Shown here: positions 51,705 to 60,940 of the stretch, piece after piece
How positions within the stretch are numbered: the stretch's first letter is position 1
Layout of the letters: each line of letters opens with the position of its first letter
Origin: Pectinatus sottacetonis
GTDB lineage: Bacteria; Bacillota; Negativicutes; Selenomonadales; Selenomonadaceae
Direction of reading: 5' to 3'
Length of the DNA stretch: 64,000 nucleotides
Assembly: GCF_015732155.1 (NCBI RefSeq)
Contig: NZ_WIQK01000001.1
Span: 2,428,001 to 2,492,000, forward strand
Program-made: the position numbers and the translations under genes
The notes under the pieces: generated by a model
What the model saw: the letters and a program-made list of their open reading frames with translations, nothing else
Told to the model about the DNA's origin: nothing
Databases searched by the model: none

Positions 51705-52286
51705 ATGTATTGTCCAAATTGCGGCAGCAAAAATAATGATAATGCTAGATTCTGCTATAAATGCGGGCAGTTGCTTAGCGGCACTGCTTTTAAGAGAAAT
51801 ATTAAAGAGCCGTCTGAAAAATTATTTACATTTAAACGTCTGATTATAGCAATATTGATAGTTTTTGTTTTGTTGTCAATAGGATTATTTTTTAGAAATG
51901 GTGATAAACCACAGTTACAGGCAGTAAAAAATAATATAATTGAACAGAAAAAAGAGGATAATAATCCACAAAAGAACATAAAACTTAGTTATAGTTCCTT
52001 CAATAAACTGGAAATAGGCATGAATTATCAGAATGTAGTTAAAATCATCGGCAGTAAGGGTAAATTAACTAAACAAAAAAAAGAACATGACAGTGATGTG
52101 AAGACTTATGAATGGCAGAATAAAACCACTCATCTGACATGTTCTTTTCAAAATGAAAAATTAGTAGCTAAATCAATGGAAAGTTCATCAAATGGTTTTT
52201 CAAAATCAGATGAAAAAAATTTCCTACATGATGGTTTACAGCCGTTTCCGGGTAATTTACCAGACAATGCTGCAGTAAAAATTTGA
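51705..52286 (+). CDS. Zinc-ribbon membrane protein with C-terminal BLIP/SmpA-like domain
   Basis: A 193-residue protein opening MYCPNCGSKNNDNARFCYKC, a CxxC-x12-CxxC zinc ribbon. One membrane helix follows (about 48-64), then an external charged linker and a small domain with FNKLEIGMNYQNVVKIIGS (G-M-x-x-x-V pattern) like the repeats of SmpA/BLIP folds, also found in DUF3862 proteins. Function unknown; such proteins may sense or scaffold at the membrane. SD AAAGGATGGG. It follows the transporter by 44 bp. Confidence 0.65.
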   Translation: MYCPNCGSKNNDNARFCYKCGQLLSGTAFKRNIKEPSEKLFTFKRLIIAILIVFVLLSIGLFFRNGDKPQLQAVKNNIIEQKKEDNNPQKNIKLSYSSFNKLEIGMNYQNVVKIIGSKGKLTKQKKEHDSDVKTYEWQNKTTHLTCSFQNEKLVAKSMESSSNGFSKSDEKNFLHDGLQPFPGNLPDNAAVKI

Positions 52287-52360
52287 TAGAATTTTTTTAG
52301 ATTATTAGTCAAAAAGTCATATAAATGTCATAGTAAAAACACATATTATGTTTGAGATAA

Positions 52361-52369
52361 TGCTATAAT
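52361..52369 (+). promoter_or_regulatory. Extended -10 promoter
   Basis: TGCTATAAT at 52361-52369 (TG-n-TATAAT), 50 bp before the His-rich gene; no good -35 seen, consistent with extended -10 use. Confidence 0.5.
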
Positions 52370-52419
52370 ATACAAATAGATAGTAAATAAATATTTACAG
52401 ATTAAGGAGAGGATAGCGC

Positions 52420-52662
52420 ATGTTTAAGAATCATATAAAAAAATTAACTGCTTTTGTGTTAACTGCATTCATGTTCATAAGCGTGATGGGGACTACACTT
52501 GTAGAGGCGCATCCACATGATAACTGGCCGAATCATGAGTATCATCATAGGTATCATCATGAACCGCAAAAAAATGATGATAAGGGACATTCTACTGGTG
52601 AAGTAACAACTGCGGCTATAGCAGGAGCAATAATTGGAGCAATTGTTGCTAAAAATACCTAA
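52420..52662 (+). CDS. Small His-rich exported protein
   Basis: An 80-residue protein with a clear signal peptide (KKLTAFVLTAFMFISVMGTTL, cut near VEA). A His-rich stretch HPHDNWPNHEYHHRYHH follows, about eight His within 25 residues. A glycine-zipper-like hydrophobic tail ends it (AAIAGAIIGAIVAK). The His cluster suggests metal binding outside the membrane. AAGGAGAGGATAGCGC precedes ATG. It lies next to a putative metal transporter, which may be meaningful. No known family recognised. Confidence 0.65.
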   Translation: MFKNHIKKLTAFVLTAFMFISVMGTTLVEAHPHDNWPNHEYHHRYHHEPQKNDDKGHSTGEVTTAAIAGAIIGAIVAKNT

Positions 52663-52684
52663 TAAATTTTTAAATATAATTAAT

Positions 52685-52725
52685 TAAAAAACGCTTACCA
52701 CTATTGTGATGATAAGCGTTTTTTT
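52685..52725. terminator. Bidirectional terminator
   Basis: AAAACGCTTA pairs with TAAGCGTTTT, with an inner CCAC/GTG stem; T8 tract on the plus strand. Between the His-rich gene and fda. Confidence 0.85.
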
Positions 52726-52746
52726 TAATAAGTTTTTTAATAAGTT

Positions 52747-53637
52747 TCAGGTAATAGAAGCCGCATAAATTTTTTTAATACTGGCTGCAAGTGTGGAATT
52801 AAATTCTTTATCACTTTGATGTGCGGATAGTCCTTGGGCAAGGGCACGAGAAAAACTAGCTATAAGTCCTTTGTTGCGGGCAAGTTTTTCATCGGCAACT
52901 TCCTGACTGAATCCGCCGGAAAGAGCTACTACACGAATAACATTAGGCTGGTCATTTATTAAATCACTATAGAAATTGTCTACTTCAGGAATAGATAATT
53001 TTATCATTATTTTTGTATCTTTTGGCAGCAAAGCTAATTCCTTAAGTATTTCTTCTTTCAAAACTCTTTCTGATTCAGCTCTGTTTTTGCTGTTGATGTC
53101 CACTTCTGGTTCAAGAATAGGAACAAGACCTGCAGCAGCAATTTGTTTGCCTATTTCGAACTGCTGTTTAACAATTTTCTTTATGCCGACAGGATTAAAT
53201 TCCTTTATGACAGAACGCATTTTTGTTCCGAAAATATTGCGCTTTAAAGCGCGTTTTAACAAATCATCTAACTGGGGAATAGATTTCATGACCTGCACGC
53301 CATCAGCTAGTTCAGCAAGTCCCTTATCAACTTTTAAAAAGGGAACTATCCGTTTTTTATTCCATAAATAATCAGCGGTAAGATCTCCGTCAATAGTTCG
53401 ATCCATTGTATTTTCAAATAATATAGCACCTAAAATATACTTAGAGTTGAAAGCAGGACTCTTGATGATCCGCGTTCTCATTTCGTGGACTTTGGCAAAC
53501 ATTTCATCATTGCCATTATATTCATTTTCTTTTACACCGTAAGCCGCTAATGCTTTTGGTGTACTGCCGCCACTTTGATCTAATGCAGCAATAAAAGCCG
53601 TATCTTTACAAATTCTTTGTAATTGATCTTGATTCAT
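52747..53637 (-). CDS. fda: Fructose-bisphosphate aldolase class I
   Basis: Schiff-base aldolase of 296 residues, very like the staphylococcal Fda. It begins with GFIAALDQSGGSTPKAL-like sequence and contains ILGAILFENTMDR, VPFLKVDKGLAELADG, LVPILEPEVDI and the Schiff-base Lys in KIMIKLSIPE, then VVALSGGFS. It cleaves fructose 1,6-bisphosphate in glycolysis. AGGGAGGGCTAATTA-type ribosome site precedes ATG. It is monocistronic. The presence of a metal-free aldolase is usual in this branch of Firmicutes. Confidence 0.94.
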   Translation of the reverse strand: MNQDQLQRICKDTAFIAALDQSGGSTPKALAAYGVKENEYNGNDEMFAKVHEMRTRIIKSPAFNSKYILGAILFENTMDRTIDGDLTADYLWNKKRIVPFLKVDKGLAELADGVQVMKSIPQLDDLLKRALKRNIFGTKMRSVIKEFNPVGIKKIVKQQFEIGKQIAAAGLVPILEPEVDINSKNRAESERVLKEEILKELALLPKDTKIMIKLSIPEVDNFYSDLINDQPNVIRVVALSGGFSQEVADEKLARNKGLIASFSRALAQGLSAHQSDKEFNSTLAASIKKIYAASIT

Positions 53638-53759
53638 TAATTAGCCCTCCCTGATGAAAATTGACCAGATGATGTATTTCTTACCATCTAAGTCTTATTA
53701 TAATCCTTTTGTTTTTTTTTGCAATATAGTAAGCTAGATCATTGTAATCGGTGGCTGAA

Positions 53760-54197
53760 TTACCCGGTAGCAAATGCAGATGGTTGTTTGTGGGAATAAT
53801 ATTTGCGAGCAAAATAACTGATAATTTCCCGTCGCCTTATTATGCCGATAAATATATTACGATCATCGACAACAGGAACAAAATTCTGATTCATTGTTAG
53901 ACCAATTAAATCTTCAATTTCTGCATCAATATGGACGGCCTTATTTTTTATGTGTTTGTGGATTGTTTTTAAATTTATGTGTTCTAAATCTTTATCTTCA
54001 ATGCTGATTTTTTTATCTGTTAGAGTCCATAGAATATCGCCTTCTGTAAGTGTTCCTGCATATTTCCCTTTTTTATTTATTAAGGGAACAGCAGTATATC
54101 TGTGGTATTTCATTTTTTCCATAGCCTGACGAAGTGTGGAATCAGAGCGTAAATAAATTACTTTATCTTTGGGAAGTAAAAAAAAGGTTATTTTCAT
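53760..54197 (-). CDS. CBS-domain protein
   Basis: A 145-residue protein that is essentially one Bateman module. CBS1 (about 8-60) contains DSTLRQAMEKMKYHRYTAVP and KGKYAGTLTEGDIL; CBS2 (80-135) contains IEDLIGLTMNQNFVPVV and IGIIRRREII. Such stand-alone pairs bind adenine nucleotides or SAM and regulate partners. The start ATG 54197 follows GGAGAAAATT; the frame extends to 54245 without a ribosome site. It lies downstream of nothing obvious on its strand; partner unknown. Confidence 0.85.
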   Translation of the reverse strand: MKITFFLLPKDKVIYLRSDSTLRQAMEKMKYHRYTAVPLINKKGKYAGTLTEGDILWTLTDKKISIEDKDLEHINLKTIHKHIKNKAVHIDAEIEDLIGLTMNQNFVPVVDDRNIFIGIIRRREIISYFARKYYSHKQPSAFATG

Positions 54198-54532
54198 AAT
54201 TTTCTCCGTTAGTAACAAAAATAGATTACGCAAAATTACATACATCTGCTAAAATAAATCATTTATTTATCTGTGTATGTGTAGACATAAAAATAAAACT
54301 ATGCATTTATCCGTCTGTCCAGAAAGTGGTTGTGTATTATGCATGGTTAGGAATTATTGAGGATAAATTGAAAATCACTAGATAATATCTACTATTATAT
54401 TTTATATCAGATTTGGTCTTTAATTCAAGATAATAGTTTCAGAAAAATTAGTCAATAATAAAAATCTAAGTGATTTATCTTTAGCATGGTCTAATATTTA
54501 TATATTTTCCATAATTATTAAGTGTAATAAGT

Positions 54533-54602
54533 GACATACTCCCATCACTTAATGCCTTCTACGGCATTTGAAGTGGGGAAATTTTCGCCACAAAAAGTTG
54601 AA
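54533..54602 (-). repeat. Dispersed hairpin repeat, copy B
   Basis: Read on the minus strand it starts CAACTTTTTGTGG and folds CCCCACTTCAAATGCC against GGCATTAAGTG-TGGGAG with loop GTAGAA. It matches copy A (11282-11350). Differences fall mostly in the loop and in the spacer before the hairpin. The surrounding 54246-54861 gap is otherwise AT-rich, with no supportable gene. Confidence 0.7.
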
Positions 54603-54861
54603 TAAAAAGAATATTGTGTATATTTATCTGAATAAAATACTATCGCATTTCAATTTTTCTGTATTATGATATGCTGTTTCCCTATTCGTATATGTAAGTG
54701 TGGGAATTGTTATAGTTTGTTTGCATAAAAATAAGATTAATATTGATGCGGTAGTATGATAAAATTCATCGGTATTTTTTATAATTAGTATTTGCAGGCA
54801 GTAAAATGACAGAGGATTTTTAGTGTTTAAGTAAAATATGGGATGTGAGATGGATTTAATC

Positions 54862-55815
54862 TTATATTTTAGCAAGAATCCGCAGAAAATCATCTCTTGT
54901 TTCTGCCAAATTGAATAGACGTCTTAATTCAGCACCACCACTTAGTCCACGAGTGTACCATGTAGCATGTTTACGCATTTCACGTGGCCCGATATAATTG
55001 CCTTTCTTTTTTAAAAGCATGTCAAGATGTTCGATAATTATTTGTTTTCGTTCAATTAAGGTTGGTGGGGGAGTTTCCTGTCCGGTTTTTAGAAATTGGG
55101 AAAAATGACGGAAAATCCATGGATTGCCCTGAGCAGCTCGTCCGATCATTACAGCATCACAATGTGTACGGGTAAAGATATTTTTTAAGTCGGTACATGT
55201 TCTGATATCACCATTGCCTATGACGGGAATGGTGACGGTTTCTTTTACTTTAGCAATTATATCCCAGTCAGCCTGCCCACTGTAGAATTGCTCACGTGTT
55301 CGCCCATGTATGGCAATAGCATCTATTCCCGCAGTTTCAGCTAATTTGGCCATTTCAATAATATTTACATGGGCATCGTCCCAGCCTTTACGCATTTTCA
55401 CGGTAACTGGAAGGGATACAGCCTTTTTAACTGCATGCATTATAGCAAAAGCACGTTCAGGGTCAAGCATTAGGGCCGCTCCAGCATGATTTTTGACAAT
55501 CTTCGGCGCCGGACAGCCCATGTTTATGTCAATAATATCAGCACAGCCGAGATCTTCTATATATTTGGCTGCTTCAGAGATACTTTCTGGTGTGTCACCA
55601 AATAACTGCATTGCTAGCGGACGTTCTTTTTTTTCCGTTTGAAGCATTAGTAAAGTGTGCTTATTCCTAAAATGAATACCTTTGTCACTGACCATTTCAG
55701 AATAAACAAGACCGCAACCCATGCGCCGCGCTAGAATACGGTAAGCTGTATCAGTTACGCCGGCCATAGGGGCTAAAAATACAGGGATATCTATTTTTAA
55801 ATTTCCAATGAACAT
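54862..55815 (-). CDS. dusB: tRNA-dihydrouridine synthase (DusB-like)
   Basis: FMN enzyme of 317 residues reducing uridine in the tRNA D-loop. It starts with LKIDIPVFLAPMAGVTDTAY, has the catalytic Cys in DINMGCPAPKIV and the TIM-barrel FMN site residues in VKMRKGWDD, IHGRTREQFYSG and VIGNGDIRT. The C-terminal helical domain contains REMRKHATWYTRGL. The NifR3/DusB group is usual in Firmicutes. It follows coaX by about 40 bp, in a likely operon birA-coaX-dusB. Confidence 0.93.
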   Translation of the reverse strand: MFIGNLKIDIPVFLAPMAGVTDTAYRILARRMGCGLVYSEMVSDKGIHFRNKHTLLMLQTEKKERPLAMQLFGDTPESISEAAKYIEDLGCADIIDINMGCPAPKIVKNHAGAALMLDPERAFAIMHAVKKAVSLPVTVKMRKGWDDAHVNIIEMAKLAETAGIDAIAIHGRTREQFYSGQADWDIIAKVKETVTIPVIGNGDIRTCTDLKNIFTRTHCDAVMIGRAAQGNPWIFRHFSQFLKTGQETPPPTLIERKQIIIEHLDMLLKKKGNYIGPREMRKHATWYTRGLSGGAELRRLFNLAETRDDFLRILAKI

Positions 55816-55857
55816 ATATTTTTAATATACACATCCTTTATGAGCGGTAAATTATTG

Positions 55858-56622
55858 TTATTTATTTCGTTCATATAATACTCGCAGTCCGGTTAGAGTT
55901 AAAAAGTGGTCAGTCTTATTTATCGTTTTCGATTCACGAGAGATCATATTGGCCAGACCACCGGTGGCAACGACTTTCATATTCATGTTCATTTCCTGTT
56001 TCATACGGTTTACAATGCCGTCGATTTGTCCTACTGCACCTAAAATTATGCCTGCCTGAATACCATTTATAGTATTATGACATATTACTGATTTAGGGGT
56101 GACAAGTTCAATTCGGGGCAGTTTTGCAGCACGCTGGAATAATGCTTCAGTAGAAATACCAATTCCAGGGGCAATGGCACCGCCCAGAAAATCACCATTA
56201 TCGGCGACTACATCCAGCGTGGTAGCTGTACCAATATCTATTACTATTATGGGACCGCCATATTGTTCATAAGCACCAATGACATTTACGATTCTATCAG
56301 CACCAATATCGCGGGGATTTTCATATTTTAATTTTATACCTGTTTTGATACCAGGACCAACGACAAGTGGTTTTACTTTGAAATAACGCTGGCACATTTT
56401 TATTATGGGAACTACAAGGGGTGGTACTACGGAAGATATTATAATATCAGTAATATCAGACATTGAGATCCCATGAAAACGGAACAGTTCATTTATCAAC
56501 ATGCCATATTCATCACCTGTTTTTTGCCTGTCCGTAGATATACGCCAATGTCTTAAGAGTTTTTTCCCTTCATAAGTTCCTAATACGATATTACTATTTC
56601 CAATATCAAATACTAGCAGCAT
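55858..56622 (-). CDS. coaX: Type III pantothenate kinase
   Basis: Phosphorylates pantothenate, first step of coenzyme A synthesis. The 254-residue ASKHA-fold protein shows [39 protein letters not shown]-like (here [11 protein letters not shown]) and [14 protein letters not shown] 56622 is used, with GGAGG 11 bp upstream; a TTG at 56640 lies inside that ribosome site. It lies 27 bp after birA, forming birA-coaX-dusB. No type I kinase is seen in the window. Confidence 0.94.
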   Translation of the reverse strand: MLLVFDIGNSNIVLGTYEGKKLLRHWRISTDRQKTGDEYGMLINELFRFHGISMSDITDIIISSVVPPLVVPIIKMCQRYFKVKPLVVGPGIKTGIKLKYENPRDIGADRIVNVIGAYEQYGGPIIVIDIGTATTLDVVADNGDFLGGAIAPGIGISTEALFQRAAKLPRIELVTPKSVICHNTINGIQAGIILGAVGQIDGIVNRMKQEMNMNMKVVATGGLANMISRESKTINKTDHFLTLTGLRVLYERNK

Positions 56623-56648
56623 TTGTTTATGATCCTCCAACTTATTAA

Positions 56649-57626
56649 TTATTTTGCGGGTCGAATAGAAACATCACCAGCTAATACTCGTTCAATTTTT
56701 TCACCTGTATCAACTAATAATGCACCAAAATTGTCAATGTCTACAGCCTTGCCATAAAAGGTTTCGTTGACACTAATTACTTTGATATTTTTTCCTAATG
56801 TTATGGAATATTTTTTCCAATCCTGTATAATGGGAGAAAAACCATGTTTTTTTATTGTCGTATACAAATTTTCTAATTCAACTAATAACTGCTGTAAAAG
56901 AGCGAGGCGAGAAATTTTTTTACCGGTTATCTGCATGAGTGAAGTTGCAATATCTTTTACTTCTTCAGGCATATCCTGTGAAAGAATATTTACATTTATT
57001 CCCATACCGATAACGATATAGTTTATTCTATCCATTTCAGCATTCATTTCTGTTAAAATACCTACAAGCTTTTTTCCATCATAAAGAATATCATTTGGCC
57101 ATTTTATGCCTACTTTTAAACCAGTTATAGTATAAATAGCTTTGGCAATGGCTACAGCAGCCATCAGAGTGCATTTTGGTGCTTCCTGTGGGAGAAAATC
57201 CGGCCGTAAAATAATGGAAAACCATATGCCTTTTTGGGCTGGGGAATACCAGCCGCGTGATAAACGGCCACGGCCGTCACCTTGAGATTCACTGATAACT
57301 ATGGTGCCTTCGGGAGCTTTTTCATCAAGAGCTATTTTTTTTGCTTCATTATTTGTTGAGTCAATTTTTTTATAGTATTTTATTGTACGACCAAAAGTCT
57401 TTGTAGTAAGGACAGCATTTATTTCTCCTGGAGTTAATAAATCAGGGGAATCAATGATTCGGTAGCCGTTTTTTGATTTACTGTCAATATTATAACCGTC
57501 ATTTTTTAAAATACAAATATGTTTCCATATGGCAGTACGTGACACAGATAGCTTATTCGCTAGATATGTGCCGGAGACATATTTCCCTTTTGCCTTATGC
57601 AAAATTGTTAAAATTTCTGAACGCAT
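56649..57626 (-). CDS. birA: Bifunctional biotin--[acetyl-CoA-carboxylase] ligase and repressor
   Basis: A 325-residue protein. An N-terminal winged helix (1-65, [20 protein letters not shown]) gives DNA binding. The catalytic biotin ligase core (85-270) has [20 protein letters not shown] and [15 protein letters not shown], and the C-terminal SH3-like domain ends with GDVSIRPAK. It attaches biotin to carboxylases and represses biotin genes. It is the first gene of birA-coaX-dusB. I saw no clear BirA operator in the 57627-57916 gap. Confidence 0.94.
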   Translation of the reverse strand: MRSEILTILHKAKGKYVSGTYLANKLSVSRTAIWKHICILKNDGYNIDSKSKNGYRIIDSPDLLTPGEINAVLTTKTFGRTIKYYKKIDSTNNEAKKIALDEKAPEGTIVISESQGDGRGRLSRGWYSPAQKGIWFSIILRPDFLPQEAPKCTLMAAVAIAKAIYTITGLKVGIKWPNDILYDGKKLVGILTEMNAEMDRINYIVIGMGINVNILSQDMPEEVKDIATSLMQITGKKISRLALLQQLLVELENLYTTIKKHGFSPIIQDWKKYSITLGKNIKVISVNETFYGKAVDIDNFGALLVDTGEKIERVLAGDVSIRPAK

Positions 57627-57916
57627 ATGATAAATGCCCTTCTTTTATATAATATTAGTCGGTGTAATATACCAAGAGCCGCTGCTTTTCTCTTAAGGAC
57701 GATATTAAAATTCACCATTGAGAGAAACACGACTGTTTTTATTAATGTTTATGTAAACACAATAATAGTGTGTCTTAATATCTGTTAAAATAAACATCCT
57801 AATTATAATACCCTATGATATTTGTTTTCGCAAGAAAAATACACTGGCAAATTTAAAATAAGCTTGTTATAATTAATTTTGCAATAGTATATTTGAAAGG
57901 GGCAATAGAAAGATAA

Positions 57917-58729
57917 ATGAAATACTCTTTGATCAAAAAAATGAGTTTGATTGTTCTTTTATGTCTAATACCTGTGGTTTTATCAAGTCCTCATGCCATT
58001 TCCAAAAATAATGATTTAAATAATAATACCGGACAGGAAGGAGTTATTGTTTTAAATTATCATAAAATAGATAATAAAAATATTTCTTTATCAGTTCTGC
58101 CAGCAGATTTTGACAGACAAATGAACTATTTAAAAAACAATAATTATCATGTGATTACACCGGATGAACTTTATGACCATTTGGAATATGGTAAAAAATT
58201 ACCAATGAATCCTGTACTTATAACTTTCGATGATGGATATGAGGACAATTATAAAAATGCCTATCCTATTCTAAAAAAGTATGGATTTACGGCAATGATT
58301 TTTGTTATAACTGATTTTGTCAGTAAGTATCCTAATTATCTTACATGGCAGCAATGTGAAGAATTAAAGCAAAATGGAATATATATAGAATCACATACGG
58401 TAAATCATAAATCCTTGACAGAGCTGACCAGTGAACAAATAAAAAATGAACTTGTTGAATCAAAAAAAGTTCTTGACAGAAGGCTTAAACAAAATACAGT
58501 TTATTTTGCTTATCCGACGGGGACATACAATCTTTATATAGCAAAAATGCTGAAGGATGCAGGCTATCATGCTGCTTTTACCATAAAATACGGGACTGTT
58601 ACTGATGCGAGTAATGTTTTTGCTTTGGAAAGAATACCGATCTTTCATACTTCTAATACTTTTCGATCTTTTTATAGACGATTGCATTATCTTCCTTTTT
58701 TTGAAAAATTAGGTTGGATCAAGAATTAA
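57917..58729 (+). CDS. Exported polysaccharide deacetylase
   Basis: A second CE4 deacetylase, 270 residues, with a signal peptide (LIKKMSLIVLLCLIPVVLSS). The NodB motif is LITFDDGYEDN near residue 103, with the HxxxH site SHTVNHKSL and the FAYPTGTYN segment. It differs from the 12022 protein but shares layout (MLYH/LNYHK start, ITPDELYD, NAYPILKKYG). The GAAAGGGGCAATAG site precedes ATG. Substrate probably peptidoglycan or another surface N-acetylated glycan; not resolved. Confidence 0.9.
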   Translation: MKYSLIKKMSLIVLLCLIPVVLSSPHAISKNNDLNNNTGQEGVIVLNYHKIDNKNISLSVLPADFDRQMNYLKNNNYHVITPDELYDHLEYGKKLPMNPVLITFDDGYEDNYKNAYPILKKYGFTAMIFVITDFVSKYPNYLTWQQCEELKQNGIYIESHTVNHKSLTELTSEQIKNELVESKKVLDRRLKQNTVYFAYPTGTYNLYIAKMLKDAGYHAAFTIKYGTVTDASNVFALERIPIFHTSNTFRSFYRRLHYLPFFEKLGWIKN

Positions 58730-58785
58730 TATAAGGTTTATGGTATTTCATTGTGAATTTTGCAGGTTTAATATTTTCCTTTATA

Positions 58786-58850
58786 ATTTAAAATGCCTGT
58801 TTATCTATCTAAACCTATCAAGGACAGATAGATAAACAGGCATTTTAAAT
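58786..58850. terminator. Long perfect hairpin terminator
   Basis: 25-bp perfect arms (58786-58810 and 58826-58850) with a 15-nt loop, between convergent genes. Confidence 0.85.
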
Positions 58851-58894
58851 TAAGTAAATGATATTTACGTGGCAGTTATATTATTGATGCATAT

Positions 58895-59593
58895 TTATAT
58901 ATTGTCATGCCATGTTTTAACTAAGCTGAAAGCGGCTTGACGTGGATCTGCAGCATGTGTTACTGCTGATACGACAAAGAATCCGGCGGCCTTTGTCTGG
59001 GCAAGTTGAGGAATATCATTTATTTTTACGCCGCCGCCAACAACAACGGGAATAGGACTTATTTCGACTAGCTTGGCAATATCAGCAAAACTTCTTGTGA
59101 TTATTTGTCCGTGTTTATCTAAACCGCAATCTAGTTTAGTAGGGGTTTTGTGCAGTGGTCCTGCGCCAAAATAGTCAATTTGGCTTACATCAGCTGTTTT
59201 TACATAAGAAAATAATTCATCTGTTTTAGCAGATAAGCCTATTATAGAGTTTTCTCCCAGATATTTTCGGCAGACAGAAACAGGAATATCTGTTTGTCCA
59301 ACATGGATGCCATCAACTTTGGTACCGGCTTCTCGTGCGGCCAGGACAACATCAAGCCGATCATCTACGAGAAGAGAAATGTTATTTTGCTTATGGGCAG
59401 CAGCAATAACAGCAGCGGCTTGGGCGGTTATTGCAATAAGTTCACGGGCTGATGCTGTCTTGGAACGTATTTGAATACAAGTAAAACCGGCACTGACAGC
59501 AGCTGCTATGATATTTTGAACAGGCCGATTTTTGGTGTTTTCGGGACCTATTACCAGATAAGCAGAAATATTTAAATTCTTTCTTATATTCAT
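58895..59593 (-). CDS. thiE: Thiamine-phosphate synthase
   Basis: Joins hydroxymethylpyrimidine diphosphate and thiazole phosphate to thiamine phosphate. The 232-residue TIM-barrel protein has CIQIRSKTASARE, LLVDDRLDVVLAA, GIHVGQTDIP, IGLSAKT, DYFGAGPLHKTPTK and VVVGGGVKIND. It is the last gene of the operon and overlaps the thiamine-binding gene by 4 bp (ATGA). ThiD, which supplies the pyrimidine diphosphate, is not in the window. Confidence 0.95.
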   Translation of the reverse strand: MNIRKNLNISAYLVIGPENTKNRPVQNIIAAAVSAGFTCIQIRSKTASARELIAITAQAAAVIAAAHKQNNISLLVDDRLDVVLAAREAGTKVDGIHVGQTDIPVSVCRKYLGENSIIGLSAKTDELFSYVKTADVSQIDYFGAGPLHKTPTKLDCGLDKHGQIITRSFADIAKLVEISPIPVVVGGGVKINDIPQLAQTKAAGFFVVSAVTHAADPRQAAFSLVKTWHDNI

Positions 59594-59895
59594 TTTTGTG
59601 CTCCTAAGATATGATTTACTTTTGCTGGTTTTTCCTGCATCATATTTTTAAAACCAGGGCGTATATCTGCTTTTAAAACTACTTCGGTGCGTATTCCTTT
59701 TTCAGCTAATATAAATGTAGCTTCTTTAACTACTTGCATGACTTCATCCCATTCGCCTTCGATTTCGGTAAACATGGAGTTAGTACGATTGGGAAGACCG
59801 GAATTGCGAATGACTTTTACTACTTTGGCAACATCTGATGATAGTTCATCTCCCACACCACAGGGAGCTATGGCAACAGCAATTAATGTATTCAT
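59590..59895 (-). CDS. Thiamine-binding protein (MTH1187/YkoF-like family)
   Basis: A 101-residue protein of the MTH1187/YqgV family (DUF77), two-layer alpha/beta small protein. It opens with IAVAIAPCGVGDELS, then TNSMFTEIEGEWDEVMQVV and the late KADIRPGF. Related proteins bind thiamine, and placement between thiM and thiE supports that. It is coupled to thiE by overlap and lies 4 bp after thiM. A precise role is unproven. Confidence 0.85.
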   Translation of the reverse strand: MNTLIAVAIAPCGVGDELSSDVAKVVKVIRNSGLPNRTNSMFTEIEGEWDEVMQVVKEATFILAEKGIRTEVVLKADIRPGFKNMMQEKPAKVNHILGAQK

Positions 59896-59899
59896 TATT

Positions 59900-60736
59900 T
59901 TATATCTCCTCTATAGTAAATAAATTGGCAGCTATATCTTCAGCAGTGGCTTTATATAATTCATCAAGAAATTGAGCCTGAAAATGTCCTGGACCATGTA
60001 CGATCTTTTCAGCGCGTTTTCCAGCTAAATTATATATTGATACAGCGGTAAGCGCAGCAATGAATGGACTAGTGACGGTCGCATATATAGCAGCAACACC
60101 GCCTAAAGAACAGCCTGAACCAGTAATCATTTTTAAGAAATGGGAACCGCCGTAAGAAAAAATGATTTCTCGGCCATTTGTTATTAAATCTGTTTCACCT
60201 GATACAGCTACAGTACCATTGGTCCATTTTGCCAAGGAAATTGCTGATTGTCTGGCAGAAATTACTTTATCTGTGGAATCTACTCCACGTATGCCTGAAT
60301 GTGTTCTGCCACTTGGTAGTTCCCATAGGTTAGCCAAGGCAATAATTTCTGAAGCATTGCCGCGGATTATGCTGGGTCTATAGCCTTTTAATAGTTTAAG
60401 AAGTTTTTTTCTTAGGCTGCCCGCACCTATACCTACAGGATCTAATACCCATGATTTATGGGAATCGTATAAGATTTTTGCAGTTCGGGGAATTGATTCT
60501 TCATAAATCGGTAGCAATGTGCCAAAATTGATATACATGGCATTACCAGCTTTGGCTAAAGTCTCAGCCTCATCTGGTAAATAAATCATAGCTGCTGAGC
60601 CGCCAACGGCAAGCTGGGCATTAGCTACAAAATTTATGGTGACAGTATTTGTTATAGAAGCTACCATTGGATTTTCTTTCTTTACAGTATTTACTGCGTG
60701 AATAATTTCTTTTTGTATATTTTCTTGGGAAATCAA
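59900..60736 (-). CDS. thiM: Hydroxyethylthiazole kinase
   Basis: Phosphorylates the thiazole moiety in thiamine salvage. The 278-residue ribokinase-like protein has ASITNTVTINFVANAQLAVG, VLDPVGIGAGSLRK, IRGNASEI, VAVSGETDLI and the ATP/anion-hole Cys in MITGSGCSLGGV. It starts at a TTG (60736) after GAGGTAAATTTTA. It is the first gene under the TPP riboswitch, so expression should fall when thiamine pyrophosphate is high. Confidence 0.95.
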   Translation of the reverse strand: MISQENIQKEIIHAVNTVKKENPMVASITNTVTINFVANAQLAVGGSAAMIYLPDEAETLAKAGNAMYINFGTLLPIYEESIPRTAKILYDSHKSWVLDPVGIGAGSLRKKLLKLLKGYRPSIIRGNASEIIALANLWELPSGRTHSGIRGVDSTDKVISARQSAISLAKWTNGTVAVSGETDLITNGREIIFSYGGSHFLKMITGSGCSLGGVAAIYATVTSPFIAALTAVSIYNLAGKRAEKIVHGPGHFQAQFLDELYKATAEDIAANLFTIEEI

Positions 60737-60806
60737 TAAAATTTACCTCATTTCTTTAGTTAGATACTGAAAATTAATTATTTTAGTACCAACATAAGTT
60801 TATAAT

Positions 60807-60840
60807 AAAAAACTGCCTGTCCATTGGCAAGCAGTTTTTT
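60807..60840 (-). terminator. Expression-platform terminator of the TPP riboswitch
   Basis: On the minus strand AAAAAACTGCTTGCC pairs with GGACAGGCAGTTTTTT around a short loop, directly after the aptamer and about 70 bp before thiM. Confidence 0.85.
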
Positions 60841-60844
60841 ATTC

Positions 60845-60922
60845 AGCTCCCTGCGTTAGTATTAACTAACAGGTTCAAAGGGTCAGGTTTAACCTTCTCA
60901 ACTCATTTGAGTACCCCTGCAT
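60845..60922 (-). promoter_or_regulatory. TPP (THI-box) riboswitch
   Basis: Read on the minus strand: GCAGGGGTACT, GTTGAGAAGG (the CTGAGA-type block with a C to T change), ACCCTTTGAACCTG (exact conserved block) and ACGCAGGGA at the closing stem. It lies just before a terminator and the thiM operon. Confidence 0.93.
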
Positions 60923-60940
60923 ATTATATGACGGATGCTT

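Noticed and set aside
54624-54893. 89-codon ORF on the minus strand at the end of dusB
   Set aside because: No ribosome site, low-complexity hydrophobic composition, and it overlaps the dusB 3' end in another frame.
57627-57916. Search for a BirA operator in the birA upstream gap
   Set aside because: No convincing spaced TTGTTAAC-type dyad; a partial TTTATGTAAAC palindrome is too weak.
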